Positions 30,012-39,080 of a stretch of DNA of 64,000 nucleotides are shown here, one piece after another. The first letter of the stretch is position 1; each line of letters opens with the position of its first letter. Made by a program: the position numbers and the translations under genes. The notes beneath the pieces were generated by a model, which saw only the letters and a list, made by a program, of their open reading frames with translations, was not told where the DNA came from and searched no databases. Source of the stretch: Lewinellaceae bacterium (lineage in GTDB: Bacteria; Bacteroidota; Bacteroidia; Chitinophagales; Saprospiraceae); NCBI GenBank assembly GCA_016710765.1, contig JADJUJ010000010.1, positions 124,001 through 188,000 of the forward strand, read 5' to 3'.

Positions 30012-31139
30012 CTACAGTTCAAACCCCTTCTCACGGGCCTGTTCTACGATGGCCTCGATGAGCACATTGTCGAGCGTCTGGGTAGTAGCCATCTTCTTTT
30101 GTTCTTCTGCGATGAATTCCTGCATTTTGGCTTCTACTATCAACAACTCTTTTTGAAGCGCTGCGCGCTCCTGGCTGAGTTTTTGAATTTCCTGGCTGAG
30201 TTCCTTTTCGGATTTCCCTTGCAGGTTTTCCGGAAGATCCTCTTTTTTCAAGTCTTCAACAAAGGTAGAATCGGCTTCATAAGCATCTACCAGATCCCAG
30301 GCTGCATTGTTGTACGATTTTTTCGCCTTGGCAGTGGCGCGCTGGGCCATGTTTGCGACGCCATAATCGTAGGCATTGGCATCTTGTTCCATTTGCCGCG
30401 ACTTCATGTCCCGGCCGCTTCTGCCATAACCTATGTAGGTATTGTTAAGGCTTTCGTTGAGTTCAATGATGCGCTTGTCGTAAGGCGTTGGGATCTGGAT
30501 TACCTTTTCGTCGGTATTGATCACCATATACCGGCCATTGCCAAGTATGGCGCCGTCCTTCCAGTGGGTGCGTTCGCCTTCGTCATATGGGCCGCAATGG
30601 ATGGTATTGATGCTAATTCCTTTTTGGGCTGCATCCTTGCAGGATTGCTGGAAAGGCTCTGGCCCCTGGTCGAAGGGCTCGTTGCCAGCAATAACAATGA
30701 TGCGAAGGTCGTTGGGATCTTCCGACCATTTTAAGTCGGCCAGTGCGTCCTTAATAACCCAGCCGCAGTACTCCTGCCCACCGTTGGTCTTCAGTTTGAA
30801 CAGCTGCTCGGAAACCCCATCGAGGTCCATACCAAAGGCCTGCACCATGCGGATATAGCCTTCCCCGCGTTCCAGACCATCGTTACCGTATTCGTACAGC
30901 GCTATTTCCATCACTACATCCTGGCCTTGTTTTTTAGCATCGCTGAGTTTGTTCACCATTTTCCAGAGTTGGGCTTTGGCCTGATCAATGAGGCCGTCCA
31001 TGCTGTTGCTGGTGTCGAGCAGCAGGGCTACCTGGATTTTACTGGAATTGTTTTTGGCAAGTGGCGTTCCGGGAGTTGAACTGTGCTGCTGAAAGGGGAA
31101 CAAACTGAGCAGCATAAGGGATAATGCGTATCGGAGCAT
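30012..31139 (-). CDS. Secreted VWA-domain protein
   Basis: 375 residues with a signal peptide (about 1-18). A von Willebrand A domain starts near residue 35, with a MIDAS DxSxS motif at D42, S44 and S46 (LLLDTSNSMDG), and runs to about residue 210, suggesting metal-dependent binding to a partner. The C-terminal part (about 230-375) is helical and coiled-coil-like, rich in Glu, Lys and Gln (EKELSQEIQKLSQERAALQKE). It is exported to the periplasm or surface. It precedes the VWA-like membrane protein gene on the same strand, suggesting a shared role in the envelope, possibly in a BatA/BatB-like complex; this is inference. Frame intact. Confidence 0.78.
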   Translation of the reverse strand: MLRYALSLMLLSLFPFQQHSSTPGTPLAKNNSSKIQVALLLDTSNSMDGLIDQAKAQLWKMVNKLSDAKKQGQDVVMEIALYEYGNDGLERGEGYIRMVQAFGMDLDGVSEQLFKLKTNGGQEYCGWVIKDALADLKWSEDPNDLRIIVIAGNEPFDQGPEPFQQSCKDAAQKGISINTIHCGPYDEGERTHWKDGAILGNGRYMVINTDEKVIQIPTPYDKRIIELNESLNNTYIGYGRSGRDMKSRQMEQDANAYDYGVANMAQRATAKAKKSYNNAAWDLVDAYEADSTFVEDLKKEDLPENLQGKSEKELSQEIQKLSQERAALQKELLIVEAKMQEFIAEEQKKMATTQTLDNVLIEAIVEQAREKGFEL

Positions 31140-31286
31140 GGCCTTTATTTGGTTTAATTACAAGTTTGGGTTGGTAAAATGATATAACGGCAAATTTGAG
31201 GTTTGGGGTATTTGCCTGCGCATATTAATACACCCCTAAACCTCGTTATTAGAGGATGCCAAACTTTCAATAATTACACAACATCC

Positions 31287-31318
31287 TTTAGCCACCCGAT
31301 AAAAAACCCCTACTTTTG
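31287..31318 (+). promoter_or_regulatory. Bacteroidota-type promoter for gldG
   Basis: TACTTTTG at 31311-31318 matches the -7 consensus TAnnTTTG. TTTA at 31287-31290 lies 20 bases upstream as a weak -33 box. The gldG start codon follows 21 bases downstream. Confidence 0.55.
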
Positions 31319-31339
31319 CCCTCTAAATTCTCCCGTTTC

Positions 31340-33040
31340 ATGGCTCTATCAAGGCGCAATCAGGATATTTTGCAGTTTTTTCTGCTGTTTGGCATTCTGA
31401 TATTCTTCAATCTTCTGGCCAATGTTTTTTATACCCACCTTGACCTAACGGAAGAAAAACGTTTCACGCTCACCCGGCCAACCAAGGAACTGCTCCGCAG
31501 CTTGGACGATCGCATTTACGTTCAGGTCCTTCTGCAAGGTGATTTTCCCGCAGGTTTCAAGCGCCTGCAAACAGCCACCCGCGAAATGCTGGACGACTTT
31601 CGGAGTGTGAGTGGATACATTGACTACAAGTTTTCCGACCCGAATGAAGGCAGTGTAGAAGAGATCAATGCCAGGCGCAAATCGCTGGCCGAAGACGGCA
31701 TCGTTCCGGTTAACCTTCGTGTGGCAGACCAGGGGGAGACCTCTCAGAAAATCATTTATCCGGTCGCAATTTTTCACATTGGAAACCGCCGCATTCCGGT
31801 CAAGCTGCTTGAAAACGAGTCGCCTTCACTCTCACCCGATGAGGTGATCAACAATTCAGTCAGCCTGCTGGAATACAAGTTCGCCAATGCCATTAAAAAA
31901 CTGGTCACCCCAGGCAAGCCCATTATTTTGTTTACCAAAGGGCACGGCGAACTCGACGAACTCCAAACCGCCGACCTCGAGGCCAGTTTGCAGCAATTCT
32001 ACGAAACCGGTCGGGTAGCCCTGGATTCCGTGCAGTTAAAGCCCGAAAATATTGCGCTACTGATTGTGGCCAAGCCCCGGTTTGCGTTTTCTGAAAAAGA
32101 TAAATTCAAGATCGACCAGTTTGTGATGAACGGTGGCAAAATGTTGTGGCTGGTGGACCGCCTGAACGCCGACCTCGACAGCATGCGCACGACTGGCCAG
32201 TTTGTGCCCGCTGATTACCCGCTCAACATTGAAGATCTGTTGTTCAAATACGGCATCAGGATACAACCCGACCTTGTGGTAGACCTGGAATGTACCAAAA
32301 TACCCCTCCGCGTTGGGCAATTGGGCAATGGGCCCCAATACGATCTTTTCGATTGGTACTACCATCCCGCCGTGCTACCCAACAGCAACCATCCGGTGGT
32401 CAAAAACCTCGACCGCGTGGAACTCAAGTTTTGTTCGAGCATTGATACTATTCGAACCAAAACACCCCTCAAAAAGACCATTTTACTCGCTTCCAGCCCT
32501 TACAGCCGGCTACAATTTAGCCCTATATCGCTGAACTTCGACATCATGCGCTACGAGCCCGATCCCAGTAAATTTAACAAGGGCAAACAGCCCGTGGCGG
32601 TGCTAATGGAAGGCATATTCCCCTCCAACTACGAAAACCGCGTGTCGGAATCGATGGTGGAAGGACTGCATCAGATCGGGCAGGACTATAAAAGCCAGAG
32701 TGTAGCCAACCGAATGATTGTCGTCAGCGATGGCGATGTAGCCGCCAATACAATCCGCGATCCGAGTACAAAATCTTATTGGCCACTGGGCTTCAACCGG
32801 TTTGAAAAAACAACCTATGCCAACAAGGAACTGATGTTGAATGCCATTGAGTACCTGATTGATGCTTCGGGCGTCATTGAAGCCCGAACCAAGGAAGTGA
32901 AGCTCCGGCTGCTCGACAATGTGAAGGCCAAAAGCGAACAATCGTACTGGCAAACCCTGAACCTGGGTATTCCTCTGTTACTACTGGCACTCTTTGGCTG
33001 GCTCTTTATGTGGCTTCGCAAAAGAAGGTATGGAAAATAG
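31340..33040 (+). CDS. gldG: Gliding motility ABC transporter auxiliary protein GldG
   Basis: 566 residues from ATG 31340; a TTG at 31316 in frame overlaps the likely promoter. An N-terminal helix (about 15-35) anchors a long ABC_transp_aux domain in the periplasm, with typical phrases such as LTEEKRFTLTRPTKELLRSLDD, KPIILFTKGHGELDE, and the large substrate-like fold; a second helix closes the C-terminus (IPLLLLALFGWLFMWLRKRR). GldG works with the permease GldF and ATPase GldA in gliding motility in Bacteroidota. GldF is usually immediately upstream, but here the upstream genes lie on the other strand. Frame intact. Confidence 0.88.
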   Translation: MALSRRNQDILQFFLLFGILIFFNLLANVFYTHLDLTEEKRFTLTRPTKELLRSLDDRIYVQVLLQGDFPAGFKRLQTATREMLDDFRSVSGYIDYKFSDPNEGSVEEINARRKSLAEDGIVPVNLRVADQGETSQKIIYPVAIFHIGNRRIPVKLLENESPSLSPDEVINNSVSLLEYKFANAIKKLVTPGKPIILFTKGHGELDELQTADLEASLQQFYETGRVALDSVQLKPENIALLIVAKPRFAFSEKDKFKIDQFVMNGGKMLWLVDRLNADLDSMRTTGQFVPADYPLNIEDLLFKYGIRIQPDLVVDLECTKIPLRVGQLGNGPQYDLFDWYYHPAVLPNSNHPVVKNLDRVELKFCSSIDTIRTKTPLKKTILLASSPYSRLQFSPISLNFDIMRYEPDPSKFNKGKQPVAVLMEGIFPSNYENRVSESMVEGLHQIGQDYKSQSVANRMIVVSDGDVAANTIRDPSTKSYWPLGFNRFEKTTYANKELMLNAIEYLIDASGVIEARTKEVKLRLLDNVKAKSEQSYWQTLNLGIPLLLLALFGWLFMWLRKRRYGK

Positions 33041-33068
33041 CAACTTATCCCGCTAACCCGAACCCATT

Positions 33069-33371
33069 ATGATCAAGAGAATAGTAAAAATGCGGTTTCG
33101 CGAAGACGCCGTTCAAACCTTTATAGGGGAAGTATTTGAAGAAAGTAAGGATGCCATCCGTGCCTTCCCGGGATGCCAGCACATGGAACTCCTGCAACAC
33201 ACCCAGTCAAATACTACCTTATTTACCTTGAGCATCTGGGATGATGAGGCCGCTTTGGACCGGTACCGGAACTCCCCATTGTTCAAGCAAACCTGGGCAC
33301 GCACAAAAGCCCTGTTCGAGGATAGAGCAGAGGCTTGGTCTGTGGAGGTTTTGGATGTACCCAAACCCTAG
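33069..33371 (+). CDS. Small monooxygenase-like (ABM/YgiN-type) protein
   Basis: 100 residues. It resembles the antibiotic biosynthesis monooxygenase fold, a dimeric ferredoxin-like barrel: strand IKRIVKMRFR, helix AVQTFIGEVFEESKDAIRAFPG, then CQHMELLQHTQSNTTLFTLSIWDDEAALDRYRNSPLF, which is the typical spacing. It lies 28 bases after gldG and may be co-transcribed. The substrate is unknown. Cytosolic. Frame intact. Confidence 0.75.
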   Translation: MIKRIVKMRFREDAVQTFIGEVFEESKDAIRAFPGCQHMELLQHTQSNTTLFTLSIWDDEAALDRYRNSPLFKQTWARTKALFEDRAEAWSVEVLDVPKP

Positions 33372-33407
33372 GACTCACAATGCACAAAATAGGAGTTGAT
33401 TGGTGTG

Positions 33408-34675
33408 TTATCGCGGGAGATTGAACCGAACCTGATTAATCTTACGGCTGTCGGCTAGTGCGACCGTCATTTTATAGCCACCCCACTCGATCTCCGTTCC
33501 AGTTGCAGGGATATCGCCCTTAATCTCCAGCACCAGGCCGGCAATCGTGTCGGCATTGCCCCTAACCGCTTCAAAGGTATCCGCTGCAATTCCGGTGAAC
33601 CGACATACATCGTTGAGCAGTGTATGCCCGTCAAATAGAAAGGTATGATCGTCAATCCGGCGATAGGGCATATCGCTCTCTTCGTCGAACTCATCCCGGA
33701 TTTCACCAGTAACTTCTTCCAGAATATCCTCCATGGTGACCACGCCTGCAATACCACCATACTCGTCTACCACAACGGCCATGTGCATTTTATTGATCTT
33801 AAATTCCTGAAGCAATTCACTGATGCGTTTGGACTCCGGTACCATCAGCACATCGGTACGAATGAGCGGCTGCCATTCAAAATCGGGGCCACGGTCGAGG
33901 TATTCCACCAGGTCTTTGACGTATAGTATACCGGTAATGTTGTCTAAATCATCATCGTATACCGGCATGCGTGAAAAACCTGCGGTACGAACAACTTCAA
34001 GCAATTCCAGCACATTGGTCCGAAAGTCAATCGCCACCACTTTTGAACGTGGCTGCATCACCTGTTTAACCGAAACATCGCTGAATTTCACAATGCTTTT
34101 CAACAACTCCAGGTCGCGTTTTGCTGAAGTCGGGTGCTCCTGGCTTACAGATCCGGAGGCCGCATCATGCTCCAAACCGTTCGTATCATCCTGATGTTCT
34201 GCCTTTTTCTCTTTCGAGATAAAGAGGTAAAAAGATAATACCAAAAGCCGATGAACAGGCTTAGGCGTTGTACGGCCAGGGCAGGTTGCCGCCGGGCCCA
34301 GCGTTCGGGACGCAGTGATTTTATCCCCCAAAAGAGCAGGGTAACCAAAAGAACCAGTCCGATGACCAGCAAAATCAAGAGCCAGATAACCCCCTGCCCC
34401 CCATCTTCCAGGGCTTCCATAAATTGACGAATTGGCCTGAACTGGAGTATTTCATAACCAGCGAAAACGACAATTCCAATTTTCAGGAGGATTCGCGCCA
34501 ACAACAATGCAGACAGTGCCGGACGCGGCGTACGTGCAAATTTCAAGGCACGACTAGCATTGCCTGCTCCCCCTGCCGCCAGTTGTTCCAGGTCGTGCGG
34601 AGAAGTGTCTACAATTGCTTGCTCGGCAATCAGTACAAGGGTATAAATAATTAATCCAAAAATTAGCCAGCCCAT
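33408..34675 (-). CDS. gldE: Gliding motility protein GldE (CBS/CorC_HlyC), one frameshift
   Basis: Starts at 34675 with three or more membrane segments (MGWLIFGLIIYTLVLIAEQA, ALLLARILLKIGIVVFAGYEIL, VIWLLILLVIGLVLLVTLLF). A run of five T near 34228-34232 (coding strand) breaks the frame; the second frame carries a pair of CBS domains (VKQVMQPRSKVVAIDF, later PVYDDDLDNITGILYVKDL and MHMAVVVDEYGGIAGVVTMEDILEEV) and a CorC/HlyC C-terminal domain (FDGHTLLNDVC). About 422 residues, as in GldE of gliding Bacteroidota. The cluster order mutY-ssb-gldE fits known genomes. It may use CBS ligand sensing to modulate transport; the precise role is not known. Confidence 0.85.
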
Positions 34676-34773
34676 AGTGTGGGGTCAAAGTACGACAACA
34701 AAGGTAAGGAAAGCCGTAGAAGTTGTACGCTTATCCGGGCCGGGAACAGACAGCCCGTTAAAAAGCCAAAATA

Positions 34774-34834
34774 AAGCCCCTTATTTCAGCATCAGGCAGG
34801 ATAAAACCTAAACGCTTGCTGTAATAAGGGGCTT
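34774..34834 (-). terminator. Hairpin terminator downstream of ssb
   Basis: AAGCCCCTTATT (34774-34785) pairs with AATAAGGGGCTT (34823-34834) around a long loop. On the minus strand it is followed by TATTTTGG. Confidence 0.65.
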
Positions 34835-34843
34835 ATGGTACCA

Positions 34844-35311
34844 TTAGAACGGGAGATCATCTCCAGCACCGGCATCGTCACCACCGGTAACAGCAGGTGC
34901 CGGGGTGCTTTCCGCGCCGGGCGTATTGCTTTTGCCAGCCATAAAAGCGGGCTCAGCAGATGGGAAGCGGGATTCTCCACTGCCTTCACGGCGCTCCAGG
35001 CTCCGGAAAGTACTGGCAACAATATCCGTGACATTGCGCTCGGCGCCATCCTGCCCAGTGTATTTGCGGTAGGTTATTTTTCCTTCCACATAAACCATTC
35101 CGCCTTTTTTTAACTGCTTTTCAGCGCGCTCCGCACCTTCCCGCCAAATGACAATGTTGTGCCATTCGGTTGTTTCCTGTGGGTTCCCATCCTTGTCCTT
35201 GTAGTATTCGTTGGTGGCCAACGAAAATCTCGCTACAGCCACGCCGTTCTCAAGATGGCGCATTTCCGGATCGCCGCCAAGGCGACCGATTAGGGTTACT
35301 TTGTTTACCAT
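34844..35311 (-). CDS. ssb: Single-stranded DNA-binding protein
   Basis: 155 residues. The OB fold occupies the first 105 residues, starting MVNKVTLIGRLGGDPEMRHLENG, with the typical EWHNIVIWREGAERAEKQLKKGGMVYVEGKI core. A Gly/Ala/Pro/Ser-rich linker follows, and the acidic C-terminal tip DDLPF recruits repair and replication proteins. SSB protects single-stranded DNA in replication, recombination and repair. It lies between mutY and gldE on one strand. Frame intact. Confidence 0.97.
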   Translation of the reverse strand: MVNKVTLIGRLGGDPEMRHLENGVAVARFSLATNEYYKDKDGNPQETTEWHNIVIWREGAERAEKQLKKGGMVYVEGKITYRKYTGQDGAERNVTDIVASTFRSLERREGSGESRFPSAEPAFMAGKSNTPGAESTPAPAVTGGDDAGAGDDLPF

Positions 35312-35353
35312 GACAAAATAATTTAAATGAGTGGTTAATTGGGTGTTGAAGTT

Positions 35354-36463
35354 TCAAAATAATGATAAAGATAAGTTTTTTTCCTGCCAATATTTGTCAA
35401 CCACCCGGGGCAGTGCATATATTTTTTTTAATTTAAACTGTTCTGCCAATATGCTGTTTTCTGCCAAAAACCGGCCACTATTCAACATTATGGCATCATT
35501 TTTTGCTGTAATCTCCACAAAAAAAGTGGTGATGGACTGGTGCGTCAACTGCTGTTTATACGGTTTGGACACCCGTTCCAGCGCCAAACCTTCCGGAACC
35601 TCATTATCAAATAAAAACCGGAAGAGCGCTTGCGGATCAGTGGCCGGCACCTTATTTGTGCTTACCCATTCCCGCATGGGAAAGTCGTACAAACGCCGCC
35701 AGATGTCTTTGTTTTCCCTTTGCCGGACAATGATATTCGAACCGTTTTGCATCACGGCGTAGATAAAAATTCGATCTTTTTTGAGCAGATTTTTTGATTT
35801 TACCGGCAGTTGATGCTGTATTCCTTCGCGCTGGGCTACGCAGTGGCCCAACATGGGGCAAGTTGAGCAATCCGGCTGTTTTGGGGTGCATTGCAGGGCC
35901 CCAAAATCCATGATCGCCTGGTTGTATCGGGCGGGAGAAGGGGTTGCCAGCAACCGCGTTGCCAGCGCTGCAAACGCTTTTTTCCCTGCCGGCACATCAA
36001 TTGGGGTAGCAATGCCAAAAAAACGGGATAAAACGCGGTATACATTTCCATCCAGCACAGCATAGGGCAGATCGTATGCAAAAGCAGCAATGGCCGCAGC
36101 AGTATAATCGCCAACGCCTTTTAATGCGCGAATATCTTCGTATGTGCTGGGGAATACACCATTACAGGACTCGGCGATAAACCTGGCGGTTGTGTGCAGG
36201 TTACGGGCACGGGTGTAATATCCCAGCCCTTCCCAGCACTTAAAAACCTCATCTTCGGTAGCGGCAGCCAGCACAAATACATTCGGGAAATGTTCCAAAA
36301 AACGCAAATAATAGGGCAATCCCTGCTCTACCCGGGTTTGCTGCAGGATGATTTCGGAAAGCCATATTTTATAGGGATCGCGCTCTCCTTTCCAGGGCAT
36401 AGGGCGTTGAATACCGTCTGACCATACTAATAAAGAAGCGGTAAAAATTGTTTCTGCGGTCAT
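35354..36463 (-). CDS. mutY: A/G-specific adenine DNA glycosylase
   Basis: 369 residues from ATG 36463; the long version from 36520 would add 19 unlikely residues that read into the repeat-rich upstream region. Catalytic Glu37 (WLSEIILQQTRV) and Asp138 (VLDGNVYRV), helix-hairpin-helix ALKGVGDYTAAAI, and a 4Fe-4S cluster loop C192-x6-C199-x2-C202-x5-C208. The C-terminal part is the MutT-like domain that recognises 8-oxoguanine. It removes A mispaired with 8-oxoG. The neighbourhood with ssb and gldE is typical of Bacteroidota. Frame intact. Confidence 0.97.
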   Translation of the reverse strand: MTAETIFTASLLVWSDGIQRPMPWKGERDPYKIWLSEIILQQTRVEQGLPYYLRFLEHFPNVFVLAAATEDEVFKCWEGLGYYTRARNLHTTARFIAESCNGVFPSTYEDIRALKGVGDYTAAAIAAFAYDLPYAVLDGNVYRVLSRFFGIATPIDVPAGKKAFAALATRLLATPSPARYNQAIMDFGALQCTPKQPDCSTCPMLGHCVAQREGIQHQLPVKSKNLLKKDRIFIYAVMQNGSNIIVRQRENKDIWRRLYDFPMREWVSTNKVPATDPQALFRFLFDNEVPEGLALERVSKPYKQQLTHQSITTFFVEITAKNDAIMLNSGRFLAENSILAEQFKLKKIYALPRVVDKYWQEKNLSLSLF

Positions 36464-36520
36464 GCTAGGATTTGGCAACGAGCATTGAACTTGTTTGGGT
36501 CGACACATTTCTTTTAACAC

Positions 36521-36632
36521 AGGTCCTTCGCTACGCAGGTCCTTCGCTACGCAGGTCCTTCGCTACGCAGGTCCTTCGCTACGCAGGTCCTTCGCTACGC
36601 AGGTCCTTCGCTACGCAGGTCCTTCGCTACGC
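36521..36632. repeat. Seven tandem copies of a 16-bp unit (AGGTCCTTCGCTACGC)
   Basis: Seven exact 16-bp units, then TCAGGATGACAG, so the last unit completes the common motif GTCATCCTGAGCGTAGCGAAGGA (minus reading). This motif is widely seen in Bacteroidota intergenic DNA. The array lies just upstream of mutY and just after the end of the LVIVD gene. It is too short in unit and without spacers, so it is not a CRISPR array. Confidence 0.95.
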
Positions 36633-36647
36633 TCAGGATGACAGTTG

Positions 36648-38305
36648 TTATTCAGGTTGACACATTACCCGCACTGTTCGCGTAAATCCTGGCGCCGACA
36701 ACTGTAATACATAGGCGCCTGGATACAGCCCGGGAAGATCGAGGACCATGGTTTCTGCCGCGCCAACCTCCTGGCGCTGTGTGCCCATCAGTGCACCCTG
36801 TAGGTTGTAGAGCGACATCTGTACCATTTCCCGGTTCAGGCTTTTCGGGGCAAACGCCTGAAAATGGGCGTTCGTGGGCGAAACCAGCGTGGGAAATACC
36901 GACCACTCTGCATCTTTTATGGCTTCTATGCGAATAACTTTCCCCGTTTCAGAAGAACCATCGAAATTGACTTGCCGCAGCCTGTAATAGTTGATGCCGG
37001 GCTTAGGGTTCCGGTCGAGGGCCTGGTAATCGTGCGGATCGCTGGTATTGCCATGCCCATCCACCATACCGATATTTTCAAAATTGATACCGTCAAAGCT
37101 TGCGTTCGACCATGAAATAATCGTTGTGCAGGCTCACTCATGGTACTCCAGTTGAGCGTCACCGTACCCGCGTTGTACTCACCCCTGAAACTGACCAATT
37201 CCACCGGAAGCGGCATATTGAAATCAAGCACGTATAAACCCGTAGAGATATCAGAAATCAACACTACGCCAGAAGGCAGATAAGGATAGCAACCCCATGC
37301 GCCCTCGTAGCCGCTGTAATTGGTGTTGCCAGGATAAGTATCGTAATAACCCACCGACGTCACGTTGCTGGGATTGGAAATATCGAACACTTGTAGTCCA
37401 TCGTGGTAATAAGAGATGTATACGAAATTGCCCAAAATAAAGGGATTGTGTGGGATACACCCATTGTTGCCCGGCGCCAGCAGGCACTGCCGGAACACAT
37501 TATTGGGGCCGACCGTAATGTTGCTCAAATCAGAAACATTGGCAATTTTCATCTTCTTACCATGTGTTTCATCGGCAAAAACATAACTGTTACCATCCTC
37601 GCTGAGCCATCCACTGTGGTTGTAGCCCTGCTCAGGATATGAGGTGAGGGAACCTAACAGAACTGGGCTTGATGCATTCGACATGTTGTACACATACAAC
37701 CCGTTGGTGCCATGGGAACAATAAGCAATATGGTTTTTAATAAAGGCATCGTGCACGTAACCACCCGCCAAAGGAGTAGAACTCAGGCGCACCGGATTGG
37801 CCGGGTTGGCGACAAGATCATACACGATCAGACCATTATTGGCTGGGTGTATGCCTCCACTGGAGCCGATGACGTACAAACGCCCATTTTGCGTATCGAT
37901 GAAGACATTGTGCGCGCGTTTAAAATCAATGCTGTACTGGCCAGCCAGCGAAATGGAACTGGGTACATTGCTCAGATCAATCACCACAAGCCCCTCTGTT
38001 CCCTGGTCGGCTACCCCGTAAGCATAATTGCCATACGTTTTAAAATCGCGCCAGATGGAACTGTTGCCGGGGGTAAGTTCCCCCACAAGGGCAGGGGCAG
38101 AAGGAACGGTTACATCTACCACATGAATTTTGGTGAGTGAACCGATGATGGCATATTCTCCACCGGAAGGATCCACATAGCCCCATATGTCGGAATAGTC
38201 GAGCGAAGCGCCATCCCAGGTACCCATTAGGGTAACGTTTGAGCCCTGGGCCCATAAGAAATTACATACTCCGAACAATAAAAAAAGTAATGTCCAACGT
38301 TTCAT
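36648..38305 (-). CDS. LVIVD-repeat (choice-of-anchor B) surface protein with T9SS domain, frameshifted
   Basis: From ATG 38305 a signal peptide (KRWTLLFLLFGVCNFLWAQ) leads into LVIVD-type beta-propeller repeats (EYAIIGSLTKIHVVDVTVPSA, GTEGLVVIDLSNVPSS, RLYVIGSSGGIHPANNGLIVYDL, and more), as in choice-of-anchor B proteins. It then has the phrase PVELVSFRGEYNAGTVTLNWSTMSE. Near 37080-37115 the frame breaks, with at least two shifts needed, and continues in another frame (MVDGHGNTSDPHDYQALDRN) to a C-terminal T9SS sorting domain (VFPTLVSPTNAHF, PGLYPGAYVLQLSAPGFTRT). About 550 residues. A surface-exposed adhesive or binding protein by inference. Confidence 0.78.
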
Positions 38306-38436
38306 ATAAAAAAAATTTATAGGCATTAGGGGGCAATAACGCTAAAATACAGGGTTTGGGAAACTTTTTCTCGCGGCTTCGTCAAAATTGGCACGATATT
38401 TTAACATTTAATCACATCTAACAAAAACCGCTTATT

Positions 38437-38960
38437 ATGAAAATTTTGTTTTTGCTCCCAGCCTTGATTTTTATCGCCTTCGGATTCACTAGTAATCAGC
38501 AGGCGGCTGAATATCTGCCAGGCATTACCCGCCCGGCCATCGACATACTGGAAACTGTAGCACCCGCATGCGCACTTCCACATCCAACATTTACAAGGGT
38601 GAGGAAATCCGACTCGACTTTATGGCGCCCAATCCGGGTTACTTGGGTGTAATTGATCCGGAAGGTAACTTTTTCTACGTTGTATATCCATCCGAAAATG
38701 GATTTGGTGGCTTGAAGCCTTTTGTTGCCAGCGAAGACTTCAAATACATGTGGCAACTGAACATCAACACCCAGCAGTTCAAAGCCGATCCCTATGTTTA
38801 CGGAGTGGATGAAAACCAGCCCGTATTCACCAAATCCGGCAACTATACGTTCATCCTGGGCGACAACCTTCATGTAGACGATCCCAGCATGCTCACCAAG
38901 GTAACGGTAGCTTACCACCATCAGCTTCGCACCGATATTAACGTGGTTGCTATACCGTAA
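38437..38960 (+). CDS. Small secreted protein of unknown function, one frameshift
   Basis: ATG 38437 opens a signal peptide (KILFLLPALIFIAFGFTS) and about 40 more residues. Near 38560-38570 the frame breaks; the second frame (RTSTSNIYKGEEIRLDFMAPNPGYLGVIDPEGNFFYVVY) runs to the stop at 38958-38960. Together about 173 residues. The domain is beta-rich with many aromatics and ends ...HHQLRTDINVVAIP; it slightly resembles secreted proteins that bind ligands in the periplasm. I do not recognise a family. A strong terminator follows. Confidence 0.55.
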
Positions 38961-38984
38961 AAAGGACTCCGAATTGTTGTTCTA

Positions 38985-39050
38985 ATTTGGGATTTGAAGT
39001 TTGTACAGAAGGTCATTTCACCTTCAACTCACTTCAAATCCCAATTTTTT
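38985..39050. terminator. Two-stem terminator
   Basis: TTGGGATTTGAAG pairs with CTTCAAATCCCAA, with an inner GAAGGT-ACCTTC stem, followed by T6. It separates the convergent genes at 38960 and 39081. Confidence 0.85.
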
Positions 39051-39080
39051 CCACCTGCGTCTTCAAAGACTAAAGCCCGA

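Noticed and set aside
36521..36632. Tandem array considered as CRISPR
   Set aside because: The 16-bp units are directly adjacent with no spacers, and there are no cas genes.
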